DNA of 64,000 bases, from positions 1 to 64,000 of the forward strand of contig NZ_FMYY01000010.1 in assembly GCF_900101595.1 (NCBI RefSeq). The letters run 5' to 3'. The number at the start of each line of letters is the position of its first letter. The first letter of the stretch is position 1. This document shows, piece by piece, positions 17,225 to 25,964 of this stretch. Under the pieces are notes generated by a model. The model saw only the letters and a list, made by a program, of their open reading frames with translations, did not search any database and had not been told where the DNA came from. The translations under genes and the position numbers were made by a program. The DNA comes from Paenibacillus sp. cl123 (GTDB lineage Bacteria; Bacillota; Bacilli; Paenibacillales; NBRC-103111).

Positions 17225-17269
17225 GCACCCCAATCGTTGGACATTAGCCAACCTTGGAGGTGCTTTTTT
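17225..17269 (+). terminator. Terminator of aadK
   Basis: GCACC(C)CAA at 17225-17233 pairs with TTGGAGGTGC (17254-17263), with an inner GTTGG/CCAAC pairing, followed by TTTTTT. Confidence 0.8.
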
Positions 17270-17319
17270 CATTTTAATATAGATGATCACTCAGTTCTAA
17301 AATAACATCAAAAAATATA

Positions 17320-17354
17320 CTTTTAACATTGAAAGTTAAAAGATAATCGATTAT
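17320..17354. promoter_or_regulatory. Palindromic operator candidates before the Gfo/Idh gene
   Basis: CTTTTAAC (17320-17327) and GTTAAAAG (17335-17342) form an inverted repeat with a 7-bp spacer. Immediately after it comes the palindrome ATAATCGATTAT (17343-17354). They lie 50-84 bp before the start codon in an AT-rich leader and may be sites for the neighbouring ROK regulator. Confidence 0.4.
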
Positions 17355-17403
17355 AGTTATTAGTATTCTAAGCATTGTGTGAATTTGGAAAAGGAGGTTC
17401 GAC

Positions 17404-18531
17404 ATGCGGCGTGTGAAAACGGCTGTGATCGGAGCGGGTTTTATCGGGAGGGCGCATATCGAAGCAGTGCGCAGACTCGGCTATGTGGATATTGTCGCGA
17501 TCGGCCAAAGTGATCCCGACAAGGCTGCGAAGTTCGCGGGGGAGCTGAATATCCCCAAAGCATACGGCAATTATATGGAATTATTGCAGGACGAAGAGAT
17601 CGAGGCTATTCATAATTGCACGCCTAATCACATACACTTCGAGATCAATAAACAGGCGCTGCTGCATGGCAAGCATATTTTGTCCGAGAAGCCGCTGACG
17701 CTGACCAGTCAGGAAGCCAAACAGCTGTATGAGCTGGCCGCCGGCAAACAGCTGGTAGCGGGCATTAATTTTAATTACCGGCAGTTCCCCATGGTCCAGC
17801 AGCTGAAGTGCATGATCCAGGACGGCGATCTGGGCAAGGTGCGGATTGTCCGGGGCAGTTATTTGCAGGACTGGCTGCTTTACGACACCGATTACAACTG
17901 GCGGATGGAGCCGGAATATGGGGGGACCACAAGAGCGATAAGCGATATCGGCTCGCATCTGTTCGATTTGCTTCAATATGTAACGGGACAGAAGATTGTG
18001 GAAGTGATGGCGGATGCTTCGATTGTCATTCCCCAGCGGTATAAGGACCACGGGAAAGCGGGGCAAGCCAAGCTGGTGGACGTACATACGGAGGATTACT
18101 GCTCAGTCCTGGTGAAATTCAGCGATGGAGCCCGCGGGGCGCTTACGGTCTCGCAGGTATCGGCCGGGAACAAGAACGCGCTGGAAATCTGCATCGACGG
18201 CTCCACAGCTTCCGGGACGTGGAAGCAGGAAGAGCCGTTTCTGCTCAACATAGGCCACAGGGACAAGCCGCGGGAGACGATATCCCGCGACCCCAGTCTG
18301 CTGAAGAAGGACGCGCTGCCGTTCCTGCATTATCCCGGCGGACATGAGGAAGGCTGGACGGACAGCCTGAAAAATATGATGGCTTATTTCTACGAGGCGG
18401 TCAGCGGAGGGAAGCCGTTATCCGGCTCCGTGGCCTCCTTCCAGGAAGGCTACCGGATTATGCTGATTATCGACGCCATTGTCAAAAGCGCGCAATCCGG
18501 CTGCTGGGAGAAAGTAGCCGAAGCGGAATAG
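17404..18531 (+). CDS. Gfo/Idh/MocA-family NAD(P)-dependent oxidoreductase
   Basis: 375 residues. The Rossmann fold begins VIGAGFIGRAHIEAVRRLG. The family's EKPLTLTSQEAKQLYELA supplies the catalytic Lys, and the C-terminal domain has NFNYRQFPMVQQL and DIGSHLFDLLQYVTG with the conserved D-x-G-x-H. Such enzymes oxidise or reduce sugars, inositols or uronates; this one may process products of the surrounding glycan enzymes. AAAGGAGG lies 7 nt before the ATG. It forms a single-gene unit with a strong terminator-like hairpin after it. Confidence 0.95.
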   Translation: MRRVKTAVIGAGFIGRAHIEAVRRLGYVDIVAIGQSDPDKAAKFAGELNIPKAYGNYMELLQDEEIEAIHNCTPNHIHFEINKQALLHGKHILSEKPLTLTSQEAKQLYELAAGKQLVAGINFNYRQFPMVQQLKCMIQDGDLGKVRIVRGSYLQDWLLYDTDYNWRMEPEYGGTTRAISDIGSHLFDLLQYVTGQKIVEVMADASIVIPQRYKDHGKAGQAKLVDVHTEDYCSVLVKFSDGARGALTVSQVSAGNKNALEICIDGSTASGTWKQEEPFLLNIGHRDKPRETISRDPSLLKKDALPFLHYPGGHEEGWTDSLKNMMAYFYEAVSGGKPLSGSVASFQEGYRIMLIIDAIVKSAQSGCWEKVAEAE

Positions 18532-18574
18532 TCCGGACCCGGAGGTTCGGCAATCGGATAAGCTTCAAGCCGTA

Positions 18575-18618
18575 CAGCGGCAGTCTAAGCATTTTTATGT
18601 CTTAGGCTGCTGTTGTTT
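18575..18618 (+). terminator. Terminator-like hairpin after the oxidoreductase gene
   Basis: CAGCGGCAGTCTAAG (18575-18589) pairs with CTTAGGCTGCTGTTG (18601-18615) with a few wobble pairs or mismatches, then a T-rich tail. Confidence 0.65.
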
Positions 18619-18709
18619 GTGTTATGATGGGTAAGACATTTTTATGATGCCGTATCCTTATTCCCGCAGCTGGGCAGCTTCGGACTATTCAGATGGGAAG
18701 TGACCTCTA

Positions 18710-20134
18710 GTGATACCGCTTCGGTACAAAGCTCGATGGCAGGCTTGGCTGGACAAATACTTTTCGGGGGAATCGATCGATTACCGGCAGGTGATCTCTC
18801 TGTTTCTCCCGATCCTTATCGACCAGGCCTTTCTTGTCGGGTTAAGCTTGGTGAACACCGCGATGATCAGTTCGTCGGGGGTGGCGGCGATCAGTGCGGT
18901 CAGCATGGTCGATTCGCTTAACATGTTCCTGGTTAACGTCTTCGTCGCTCTGGCGACCGGGGGCACCGTGGTGGTGGCCCAGTACAAGGGCAGCGGGAAC
19001 GAGAAGATGGTATCCAGGGCGGCGGCTTCCTCGCTCAGCGCCGTCACGCTGGCTGCCTTGGCGATCAGTGTGTTCGTCCTGCTTTTTTATCATCCGATTC
19101 TGAAGCTTCTCTTCGGAACTGCCGAGCCGGAGGTATTCAATTATGCAGGCACATACCTCGTGGGCAGCGGCTTGTCCTATCTCGGAATTGCGATCAAGGA
19201 AGCGATCAGCGGAGCGCTCAGAGGGATCGGCCGCACCCGGGTAACCTTGGGCTTGTCCCTGATCATGAACCTTTCCTATGTGCTGCTGAACGTAGTTTTT
19301 GTTCATTTTATGGAAATGGGCGTGCTGGGGATGAGCGTGGCCGTCAATATTTCCCGGTACCTGGCGGCGGCTTGCGCCTTGTACTACCTGCTGCGCATGG
19401 ATGCCAGTTTGCGCATTCAGCTTAAGGACGTATTGGCCTGGAACTTCTCGATGTTCAAGAAAATCATGTTCATCGGCCTGCCGTTTGCCGCCGAGCAGTT
19501 GTTCTTTAACGGAGGGAAAATCATCACGCAGATCTACATCGTCAGTCTGGGCACGTATGCAATTGCGACGAACGCTATCAGCTCCGTGCTTGCTATGCTG
19601 CTGCAAATCCCGGCCATGGCCTTGTCCACCGCACTGATAACGGTAGTCGGGCAATGCGTGGGGAGCCGCAATATTCAGGATGCCCGCAAGTTTACAAAAT
19701 CGTTTCTGTGGTTGAACTCGGCTGCCCTTGGGTTGACGGCGCTGCTGCTGCTTCCGTTCTTCAAGCCTGTGGTCGGTTTATTCAACCCGCCGGCGGAAAT
19801 TATGGACGATCTGTATCTTATAATGGTGATCAATATGGCGGCCCAAGTTGTGCTGTGGTCGATCAGCTTTCTGCTACCGGCTGCGCTGCGGGCGGCAGGG
19901 GATTCCCGTTTCACCTCCATCTCCTCGATGCTGACCATGTGGCTGGTCCGGGTTGTGCTTGGGTATGTATTCGGCATCACGTTAGGCTACGGCGTGCTCG
20001 GCGTCTGGGCCGCGATGCAGCTGGAATGGGGCGTCCGCGGCACGATCTTTCTGTGGCGGTACCGGGGCGATCGCTGGTACAAGCACAGGCTGGTAGAGCC
20101 GGCGAGCGGGAATAAAACGAGCAAGGCACTCTAG
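18710..20134 (+). CDS. MATE-family multidrug efflux protein
   Basis: 474 residues with about 12 hydrophobic segments, the normal MATE size. The N-terminal half contains the family pattern LFLPILIDQAFLVGLSLVNT...MISSSGVAAISAVSM and ATGGTVVVAQYKG. The second half repeats the fold (GLPFAAEQLFFNGGK, ALSTALITVVGQCVGS). It exports drugs or cationic compounds using an ion gradient. The likely start is GTG 18710, with GGGAAG about 12 nt upstream. It is a monocistronic unit with no regulator beside it. Confidence 0.93.
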   Translation: MIPLRYKARWQAWLDKYFSGESIDYRQVISLFLPILIDQAFLVGLSLVNTAMISSSGVAAISAVSMVDSLNMFLVNVFVALATGGTVVVAQYKGSGNEKMVSRAAASSLSAVTLAALAISVFVLLFYHPILKLLFGTAEPEVFNYAGTYLVGSGLSYLGIAIKEAISGALRGIGRTRVTLGLSLIMNLSYVLLNVVFVHFMEMGVLGMSVAVNISRYLAAACALYYLLRMDASLRIQLKDVLAWNFSMFKKIMFIGLPFAAEQLFFNGGKIITQIYIVSLGTYAIATNAISSVLAMLLQIPAMALSTALITVVGQCVGSRNIQDARKFTKSFLWLNSAALGLTALLLLPFFKPVVGLFNPPAEIMDDLYLIMVINMAAQVVLWSISFLLPAALRAAGDSRFTSISSMLTMWLVRVVLGYVFGITLGYGVLGVWAAMQLEWGVRGTIFLWRYRGDRWYKHRLVEPASGNKTSKAL

Positions 20135-20244
20135 GAATTATTTCGGCAAGCTCTACGGCCCGGAGGAAGCCGTGGACTGTCCGATCCTATCCGTGCATGT
20201 TCCGAAGCTCCCCGCTACGGAAAGAATGCTGAATAGTTGTCTAT

Positions 20245-20295
20245 AAAGGACCGCAAGTCTGTGCTGAACGGCAGCGCAGAGCTTCGCGGTCTTTT
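20245..20295 (+). terminator. Terminator of the MATE gene
   Basis: AAAGGACCGCAAG (20245-20257) pairs with CTTCGCGGTCTTTT (20282-20295) over most of its length, ending in T4. Confidence 0.65.
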
Positions 20296-20572
20296 GTCAT
20301 GCGTTTTACGTATTGAGCGCGCCAAGGACGGCTTGCACCGCTGCTGCGCAAATCCGGACGAAGCCGCTTCATGCCCGCCGAACAGGAAGCCGAATACAAC
20401 CATCGGCGCAGGAGTGCATTTGATTTCAAGCGTTCGGAAGGGTATAAAGAGAATAACGGACAACAGGAAATTTCCGGCGGTTTCCAGCCGATCCTTCCTT
20501 AGAGAAAGGCTACAGTTGACATCCCATACAGAAGGAGGTGGACTCAGACTCCGAAGGGGGTTTGGGGGGACA
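20296..20572. other. Leader of the metallo-beta-lactamase-fold gene
   Basis: The coding frame stays open upstream to 20237, but there is no ribosome site there and the sequence overlaps the terminator. GAAGGAGGTGG (20531-20541) and GGGGGG just before ATG 20573 favour the short start. Nothing else was recognised. Confidence 0.5.
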
Positions 20573-21325
20573 ATGAACACAACGGCAGGTATCGAAGCGA
20601 TCAAGCTGACGAGAGGCTTTAATGGGAGCCAGGGCGTCATTTACCCGACGCTGATCTGGGATGAAGGCACGGCCATCCTCGTCGATACCGGGGAACCGAT
20701 TCATCTGGAGGCGATTCGGGATGCGATGGAGCAGGTAGGCGTCCCGTTTGTGCGCATGAACCGGATTATTTTGACCCATCAGGATATCGACCATATCGGG
20801 GGGCTTCCGGGGCTGGTGCAAGCTTCCGCGCATCCTGTCGATGTTATGGCGCATGAGGAGGAAAAACCGTATATCGAAGGTCTTAAGCCTTTGATCAAGC
20901 TGAAAAAGGAACTGCTGCAGGAGAAGCTGAACTCCCTTCCCGAGGATCAGCAGGAGCTGCGCGGGCAGATTGATCTGCTGCTGAACCACACGCCGGGCGG
21001 CCGCGTGAGCACGGTATTGAAGGACCAGGATGTGCTTCCCTATGGCGGCGGCCTCACGGTCATTCATACGCCGGGCCATACCCCTGGCCATATCAGCCTG
21101 TATCTGGGCCAAAGCAAAACGCTGATCGCCGGCGACGCCATCATGTATAGCGAGGGCAAGCTGCGCAAGCCGCCCGAGCAGTTCACGCCCGACATGGAGC
21201 AGGCGATCCAATCCATCTTGAAGCTGGCGAAGTATGATGTGGAGACGCTGATCTGCTACCACGGCGGCGTGTATCCGGGGAATGCCAAGCAGGCGCTGGC
21301 TGAACTGGCGGCCGAATGCAGATAA
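20573..21325 (+). CDS. Metallo-beta-lactamase-fold hydrolase
   Basis: 250 residues from ATG 20573. The metal-binding motif THQDIDHIGG (HxxxDH variant), a further His in HTPGHTPGHISLYL, the Asp in LIAGDAIMY and His in CYHGGVYPG give a complete dinuclear site. Family members include glyoxalase II-like, lactonase and phosphodiesterase enzymes; YflN-like proteins of Bacillus look similar. The substrate is not deducible. It is followed by a strong terminator. Confidence 0.9.
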   Translation: MNTTAGIEAIKLTRGFNGSQGVIYPTLIWDEGTAILVDTGEPIHLEAIRDAMEQVGVPFVRMNRIILTHQDIDHIGGLPGLVQASAHPVDVMAHEEEKPYIEGLKPLIKLKKELLQEKLNSLPEDQQELRGQIDLLLNHTPGGRVSTVLKDQDVLPYGGGLTVIHTPGHTPGHISLYLGQSKTLIAGDAIMYSEGKLRKPPEQFTPDMEQAIQSILKLAKYDVETLICYHGGVYPGNAKQALAELAAECR

Positions 21326-21399
21326 CCCTATAGCTATACGGGCGAAAGGCATCTTTAGGAGCGAAGCCACACCCTTGAGGAAGTGAATAATTGACGGAA

Positions 21400-21431
21400 G
21401 AAGCGGACTGCAAGCTCCGCTTCTTTTTTTT
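21400..21431 (+). terminator. Strong terminator before the ABC/MFP operon
   Basis: GAAGCGGA (21400-21407) and TCCGCTTC (21416-21423) followed by eight T residues. Confidence 0.92.
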
Positions 21432-21513
21432 GTATTCTTCTAATCGATTTCTAATTTTCAGATGCGAGAATGGGTCCAGAGGAAGCGAGAAGAGGAAAGG
21501 AGGCAACCGGTTT

Positions 21514-22389
21514 GTGCGGATGCGAAGACGTTTGCGTTACAAGGAATGGCCGATCGCGCTGATGTTTCTGCTGCCGAGTGTGACGGGCTTTTCACTGTTT
21601 TTCCTGATTCCGTTTGGCATGGGTTTTTATTTCTCGCTGGTGGACAGCCCGGTCCAAGGCTCGTTTGCGGGACTTGATAACTATCGCGAGCTGCTGCGGA
21701 ATCCCGTGTTTCTTCGGGCAGCCTCCAATACGTTCCTGTTCGTCGCGATCAGCGTTCCGCTCAATATGCTGCTGTCGCTCGGACTGGCCATGCTGTTGAA
21801 CCGGAAGCTGCCGTTTCGCCAAGCGTTCCGGATTTCGTTCCTGTGTCCGCTGGTCGTGCCGGTGGCGTCCGTGGTGCTTGTGTGGAAATCCATGTTCGAC
21901 CTGCACGGCGTGCTGAACGGATGGATGACGCAATGGGGGATCGGAGCGAAGGATTGGATGGAAAGCGGCGCTGCGCTGTATGTGGTCATCATCGTCTACT
22001 TATGGAAAAACATCGGCTACAACATGATCCTGTTTCTCGCCGGCCTTCAGAATATCCCGGCCGACTACTACGAGGCGGCGTCGATCGATGGCGCGGGCAA
22101 GTTCAAGCAATGGAGATCGATCACGCTCGTGTACCTGACCCCGACCGGGTTCTTCGTTCTCATCATGTCGATCATCAATTCGTTCAAGGTGTTTCGGGAG
22201 ACGTACCTGATCGCCGGAGATTATCCGGATCCCAGCATCTATTTGCTTCAGCATTATATGAACAATATGTTCAAGTCGCTCGATTATCAGAAGCTGACGA
22301 CGGCGGCCTTTCTGATGGCGCTGGTAATCGTGCTGCTGGTCTGGGTTCTTTTTCTAGTCGAGCGGCGCATCAGCAGAACGCTGGGATAA
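21514..22389 (+). CDS. Sugar ABC transporter permease (MalF/UgpA type)
   Basis: 291 residues from GTG 21514, which has AAGGAGG 10 nt upstream; ATG 21520 is an alternative. Six membrane segments are visible, beginning IALMFLLPSVTGFSLFF. The cytoplasmic EAA loop that docks an ATPase reads DYYEAASIDGAGKFKQWRSI. This is one half of a CUT1-type carbohydrate importer channel. The gene is first in a run of six same-strand genes with tight spacing. No ATPase is encoded in the run, so a shared MsmX/MsmK-type ATPase from elsewhere is expected. Confidence 0.93.
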   Translation: MRMRRRLRYKEWPIALMFLLPSVTGFSLFFLIPFGMGFYFSLVDSPVQGSFAGLDNYRELLRNPVFLRAASNTFLFVAISVPLNMLLSLGLAMLLNRKLPFRQAFRISFLCPLVVPVASVVLVWKSMFDLHGVLNGWMTQWGIGAKDWMESGAALYVVIIVYLWKNIGYNMILFLAGLQNIPADYYEAASIDGAGKFKQWRSITLVYLTPTGFFVLIMSIINSFKVFRETYLIAGDYPDPSIYLLQHYMNNMFKSLDYQKLTTAAFLMALVIVLLVWVLFLVERRISRTLG

Positions 22390-22421
22390 GGATATCATCG
22401 CACTTAAAAGGAGAATTTGGA

Positions 22422-23369
22422 ATGGAAGCAAGCAAGCGTATCCCAAACGCCGGGCCCGCCATCCGGGCGAAGCCGCGGGCCGCACGCCTGGGGAGGAAGG
22501 CCGGACAAGTCCTAAAAGTTGCTGTACTGACGGCGTTGACGGTGATTTTTCTATGGCCCATGGCGGTGACCTTGACCAATGCGTTCATGTCGGAAGCTGA
22601 GATTACGCGGAACTATGCGGCAATTTCCGGCACTGACGCAACAAGCCAGGCCGAAGGGGCAGAGGAGCCCGACTATGTCAGCCTGCACTGGATTCCGGAG
22701 CGCGCGACCCTCTCGCAGCTGTACGCCGTGCTGATCGGAAGGCCGCAGTTTTTGTTCATGTTCTGGAATTCCTTAAAAATGACGGTGCCGATCATCGCCG
22801 GACAGATTGTCGTGGCCTCGCTCGCTGCGTATGCATTCGCCCATTTGCGTTTCCGCTTTCGCGAGCCGCTTTTTTTCGCCTACATCGTGACAATGCTGAT
22901 GCCGTTTCAAGTGACGCTCGTGCCGAACTTTATTGTGGCGGATAAGCTGGGTCTGCTGGATACGTACGGGGCGATTATTTTTCCCGGCATATTCAGCGCA
23001 TTCGGGGTGTTCCTGCTGCGGCAGTTCATGATGTTCGTGCCCGGCAGCTATATCGAAGCGGCTCGGGTGGACGGAGCGAGTCATCTGTATATTTTCGCAA
23101 AAATTATATGGCCGATGAGCGGCGCAGGGATCGCGGCGTTGGCGATTCTGGTGTTTATCGATAACTGGAATATGGTGGAGCAGCCGCTCATCTTCCTGAA
23201 GGATGCGGTCAAACAGCCGCTGTCCGTTTACTTGTCGGTCATCGGCGAAGAGGAACGCGGAATCGCCTTTGCCGCTTCCGCGATCTATATGCTGCCTCTT
23301 CTGTTGGTGGCGCTGTATGCGGAGAAGTATCTGGTCGAGGGCATTCAGCTGTCCGGACTTAAAGGGTAA
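22422..23369 (+). CDS. Sugar ABC transporter permease (MalG/UgpE type)
   Basis: 315 residues from ATG 22422 (AAAAGGAG 8 nt upstream). Six membrane segments; the EAA loop reads SYIEAARVDGASHLYIFAKI. Between the first and second membrane segments (about residues 55-95) there is an extra hydrophilic stretch, ISGTDATSQAEGAEEPDY, longer than in most MalG proteins, which may be an extracellular loop contacting the unusual partners of this operon. It pairs with the preceding permease. Confidence 0.93.
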   Translation: MEASKRIPNAGPAIRAKPRAARLGRKAGQVLKVAVLTALTVIFLWPMAVTLTNAFMSEAEITRNYAAISGTDATSQAEGAEEPDYVSLHWIPERATLSQLYAVLIGRPQFLFMFWNSLKMTVPIIAGQIVVASLAAYAFAHLRFRFREPLFFAYIVTMLMPFQVTLVPNFIVADKLGLLDTYGAIIFPGIFSAFGVFLLRQFMMFVPGSYIEAARVDGASHLYIFAKIIWPMSGAGIAALAILVFIDNWNMVEQPLIFLKDAVKQPLSVYLSVIGEEERGIAFAASAIYMLPLLLVALYAEKYLVEGIQLSGLKG

Positions 23370-23383
23370 GGGAGGAAAGCTTT

Positions 23384-24532
23384 ATGGATGCAGCCATAGC
23401 TGCTGCAGAGAGGGAGCATGCCAGGAAGAAAGGAATCGGACGGGTTATTCTCGCATTCGTGCTGATGATGGTCGCTTTAACCTTTTTTTCAAATACACTG
23501 CTTACTCTTTCGCTCGCTCAAGTGGCCGTCGAGCAGCCGCGAGCCGGGACGTTGTCCCATGAGGTGACCGGAGCGGGAACGGTGGAGCCGGCGGAAACGG
23601 CCGACTTGTACGTCGAGACCAACTGGGCGGCTAGCGAGGTGAAGGTCAAAGCAGGCGACAAGGTCGAGGCGGGGCAGGAGCTGGTCGTCTTTAAAACGAG
23701 AGAGGCCGAGGATGCGGCGAAAGACAGTCAGGCCCGGCTTGCGCAGAAGCAGCTGAGTCTGCAGAAGCTGCAGGAAAGCTATGCGGATGCGGTCCGCAGC
23801 GGCGGCGACGAGAAGCAGCTGCGCAGCATCTCCCGCGATATCGAGAGCACGAAGCTGGATATGCAGATTTTGGAGCGGCAAATCGCCGCGATGCAGCGCC
23901 AGCTGAAGGAGTTTTCACGTCTGACCTCGCCGGTGTCCGGGGTAGTGACCGCGGTGAATGCGGTCAAGGGAGCGGCCGTTTCAAGCGGGAAAGCGGCGGT
24001 TACGATCGCCGACTGGTCCAAGGGACAGCTGCTCAAAGCGGTGATCGACGACGCCAAAGCTTCGTATGTGGCGGTAGGGGACGAAACGGAGCTGATTTTC
24101 GCTTCTTTGAACAACGCCCGGATCAAGGCGCAAATCTCCGATATCCGGGACGCACCGGCCTCCTCGGGCGGAACGGCCGCCCAGCCTGGGCAGGCCAGGA
24201 AGGAGATTTCGTTTACGCTGCGGGACGAACGGCTGACAGGGGGGGAAGCCGGAGAGTTTCTCATCACGAAGAAAACGGCGTCCTTCCGGTCGGTGCTGCC
24301 CAATGAGGCGATCCGGGAGGATGAGAAGGGGACGTTCGTCCTTGTTCTGAAGGAAAAGAAAGGACCGCTCGGCAGCGAATATGTGCTGCAGCGGGCGGCC
24401 GTTCAGACCGGCGACGCGGACGATCAGCAAACCTCGATAGAGAACGGCGTGTCGCCCCTCGACAAAGTCGTCGTCTCCAGCAGCAAGCCGGTATCGGACG
24501 GGGAGCGGGTGCTGGAGCGCAGCGGAGCATAG
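23384..24532 (+). CDS. HlyD/RND-type membrane-fusion (adaptor) protein
   Basis: 382 residues with one N-terminal membrane segment (about 19-42). The first lipoyl half GTVEPAETADLYVETNW...VKAGDKVEAGQELVVFKT is followed by a helical hairpin (about 108-165, many Glu/Lys/Gln heptads) and the second half SPVSGVVTAVNAVKGAAVS, then beta-barrel domains. Adaptors of this kind (YknX, MacA) normally work with a MacB-like ABC exporter. Here it lies between sugar-importer permeases and a MacB-core-like protein that lacks an ATPase. Start has GGAGGAAAG upstream; it begins 14 nt after the permease stop. Confidence 0.9.
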   Translation: MDAAIAAAEREHARKKGIGRVILAFVLMMVALTFFSNTLLTLSLAQVAVEQPRAGTLSHEVTGAGTVEPAETADLYVETNWAASEVKVKAGDKVEAGQELVVFKTREAEDAAKDSQARLAQKQLSLQKLQESYADAVRSGGDEKQLRSISRDIESTKLDMQILERQIAAMQRQLKEFSRLTSPVSGVVTAVNAVKGAAVSSGKAAVTIADWSKGQLLKAVIDDAKASYVAVGDETELIFASLNNARIKAQISDIRDAPASSGGTAAQPGQARKEISFTLRDERLTGGEAGEFLITKKTASFRSVLPNEAIREDEKGTFVLVLKEKKGPLGSEYVLQRAAVQTGDADDQQTSIENGVSPLDKVVVSSSKPVSDGERVLERSGA

Positions 24533-24560
24533 GCCCGCAATGAAGAAAGGAGGCATCATC

Positions 24561-25964
24561 ATGCAGCGCTCCCGTCTGGCCTCATTGCTGGTGTTCGCAG
24601 GCGTCCTGCTGGTGCTGGCGAGCATGGGGCTGCTATCGTCCGTCCTAGACGACTGGGAGCAGGCGAACGGTTCGTTTCGATTAAACAAGCTTACCGTCAA
24701 TATCGACCGGTCCGTGGCTTCGGCGGCTGACGCAGGGCTGAGTCTGCGGGACGCCGGCCAGCTGGTTAAAGCCTGGAGTCCGCTGCCGGTCGCTTATTCG
24801 GCTAAAGCCCAGACTAGGGCGGCTGCCGGGGCTGCTTCGGCCGTTGCCGACGTGTTTGGCGTGAACGGGCATTATCGCGACTTTGCCGAAGTCAGGCTGA
24901 AGGCAGGCACGTCGATCGCGCCTGCCTCCGTTGATGAACACAGCCGTGTAGCGGTGATCGGATCAAGGCTTGCCGATCGGCTGTTTCGTTCCGGCCAGGT
25001 CGTCGGCAAGCCGATCGAGCTGTTCGGCGCGGCCTTCACAATCATCGGCGTCTACGATAGCGAAGGCTCCCTGCTTCGTCAAATGACGGATGACGGCATT
25101 CCGGATGTGCTCATCCCGGTTACCGCCATGTTCGATGTCCACGCCTCGGCCCGCATCGACACGCTTCAGCTAGCGGCGAGGCCGGACGCTTCAGTTGATA
25201 GCGAGGGCGAGGCCGCGCAGAGAGTGCTGGAGGCGATCGGCCAGCCTCCGACGCAGTTCCGCGTCGCTAACGGTGTGCTTGCGTTTACCCGGATTGCGCA
25301 GCTCAGGGCGCTGCTGCTGTTCGGCTGCGGAGCCATCGCCATAGTTATGCTCGCACAGCTGACGTACCGGCTGCTGGGCCGGGCGTACGGTCTGCTGCGC
25401 GGCAGACTCTTGACCGACGATTGGTCCGATGCGCTCCTAAGCGAAAAGCGCCGGCTGCTGACAAGCGTGCTCGCGATGGCCGGCATGGCCGCATGCATAG
25501 CAGGCTTGTGGGAGCTGATCCGGTTCCGGCTGTATATTCCGCCGGAATGGGTGCCGGAGCAGGTCATTGATTTATCCTTTTACATGGATAAGCTGAGGAG
25601 CTTATGGCAGCAGCAGGCGGCGGACGGAGGTTATGTGCCTTCATCGCCCGAGCGGCTTGCCGACGCGGCCGGCCGGCTTGCGGGAAGACTGTTTGCCGCG
25701 GGCGCACTGCTTGGAGTGCCGGTGTTCCTGCTGGGCATCCGGTTGTGGGCGATGGTCCGCGTGCCGCTTTACCTGCAACTGCAGCAGCTGTTTTTCTGTA
25801 TTCCGGCCGCCGCTCTCGCCGCCTTCGCCGCCGCTCGCTGGGCGGGGCTTTATTACCGGATCGAACCGCTTGAATATGCGGTAGCGGGCGCTTTGTTTAC
25901 CGTGTCGATTTTCTATTTTACATCTACTAAAGGAGTGACGTTGTCCCATGAAAAAAACAGCTAA
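24561..25964 (+). CDS. Membrane protein with MacB-like periplasmic core, no ATPase
   Basis: 467 residues from ATG 24561, which follows a perfect AAAGGAGG; the frame also opens at 24540. After a first membrane segment comes an extracellular region (about 25-235) containing the MacB_PCD-like pattern RVAVIGSRLADRLF, VGKPIELFGAAFTIIGVY and VLIPVTAMF. About five further hydrophobic segments follow (near 255, 300, 385, 420, 445), which is not the standard FtsX ending of three. There is no nucleotide-binding domain. It probably partners the adjacent adaptor. The stop overlaps the next gene by 17 bp, showing coupling. Confidence 0.75.
   Translation: MQRSRLASLLVFAGVLLVLASMGLLSSVLDDWEQANGSFRLNKLTVNIDRSVASAADAGLSLRDAGQLVKAWSPLPVAYSAKAQTRAAAGAASAVADVFGVNGHYRDFAEVRLKAGTSIAPASVDEHSRVAVIGSRLADRLFRSGQVVGKPIELFGAAFTIIGVYDSEGSLLRQMTDDGIPDVLIPVTAMFDVHASARIDTLQLAARPDASVDSEGEAAQRVLEAIGQPPTQFRVANGVLAFTRIAQLRALLLFGCGAIAIVMLAQLTYRLLGRAYGLLRGRLLTDDWSDALLSEKRRLLTSVLAMAGMAACIAGLWELIRFRLYIPPEWVPEQVIDLSFYMDKLRSLWQQQAADGGYVPSSPERLADAAGRLAGRLFAAGALLGVPVFLLGIRLWAMVRVPLYLQLQQLFFCIPAAALAAFAAARWAGLYYRIEPLEYAVAGALFTVSIFYFTSTKGVTLSHEKNS

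Noticed and set aside
25948..25964. Gene overlap as a sign of frameshift
   Set aside because: Both genes have good starts and ends; a 17-bp overlap with the ribosome site inside the upstream gene is normal translational coupling.
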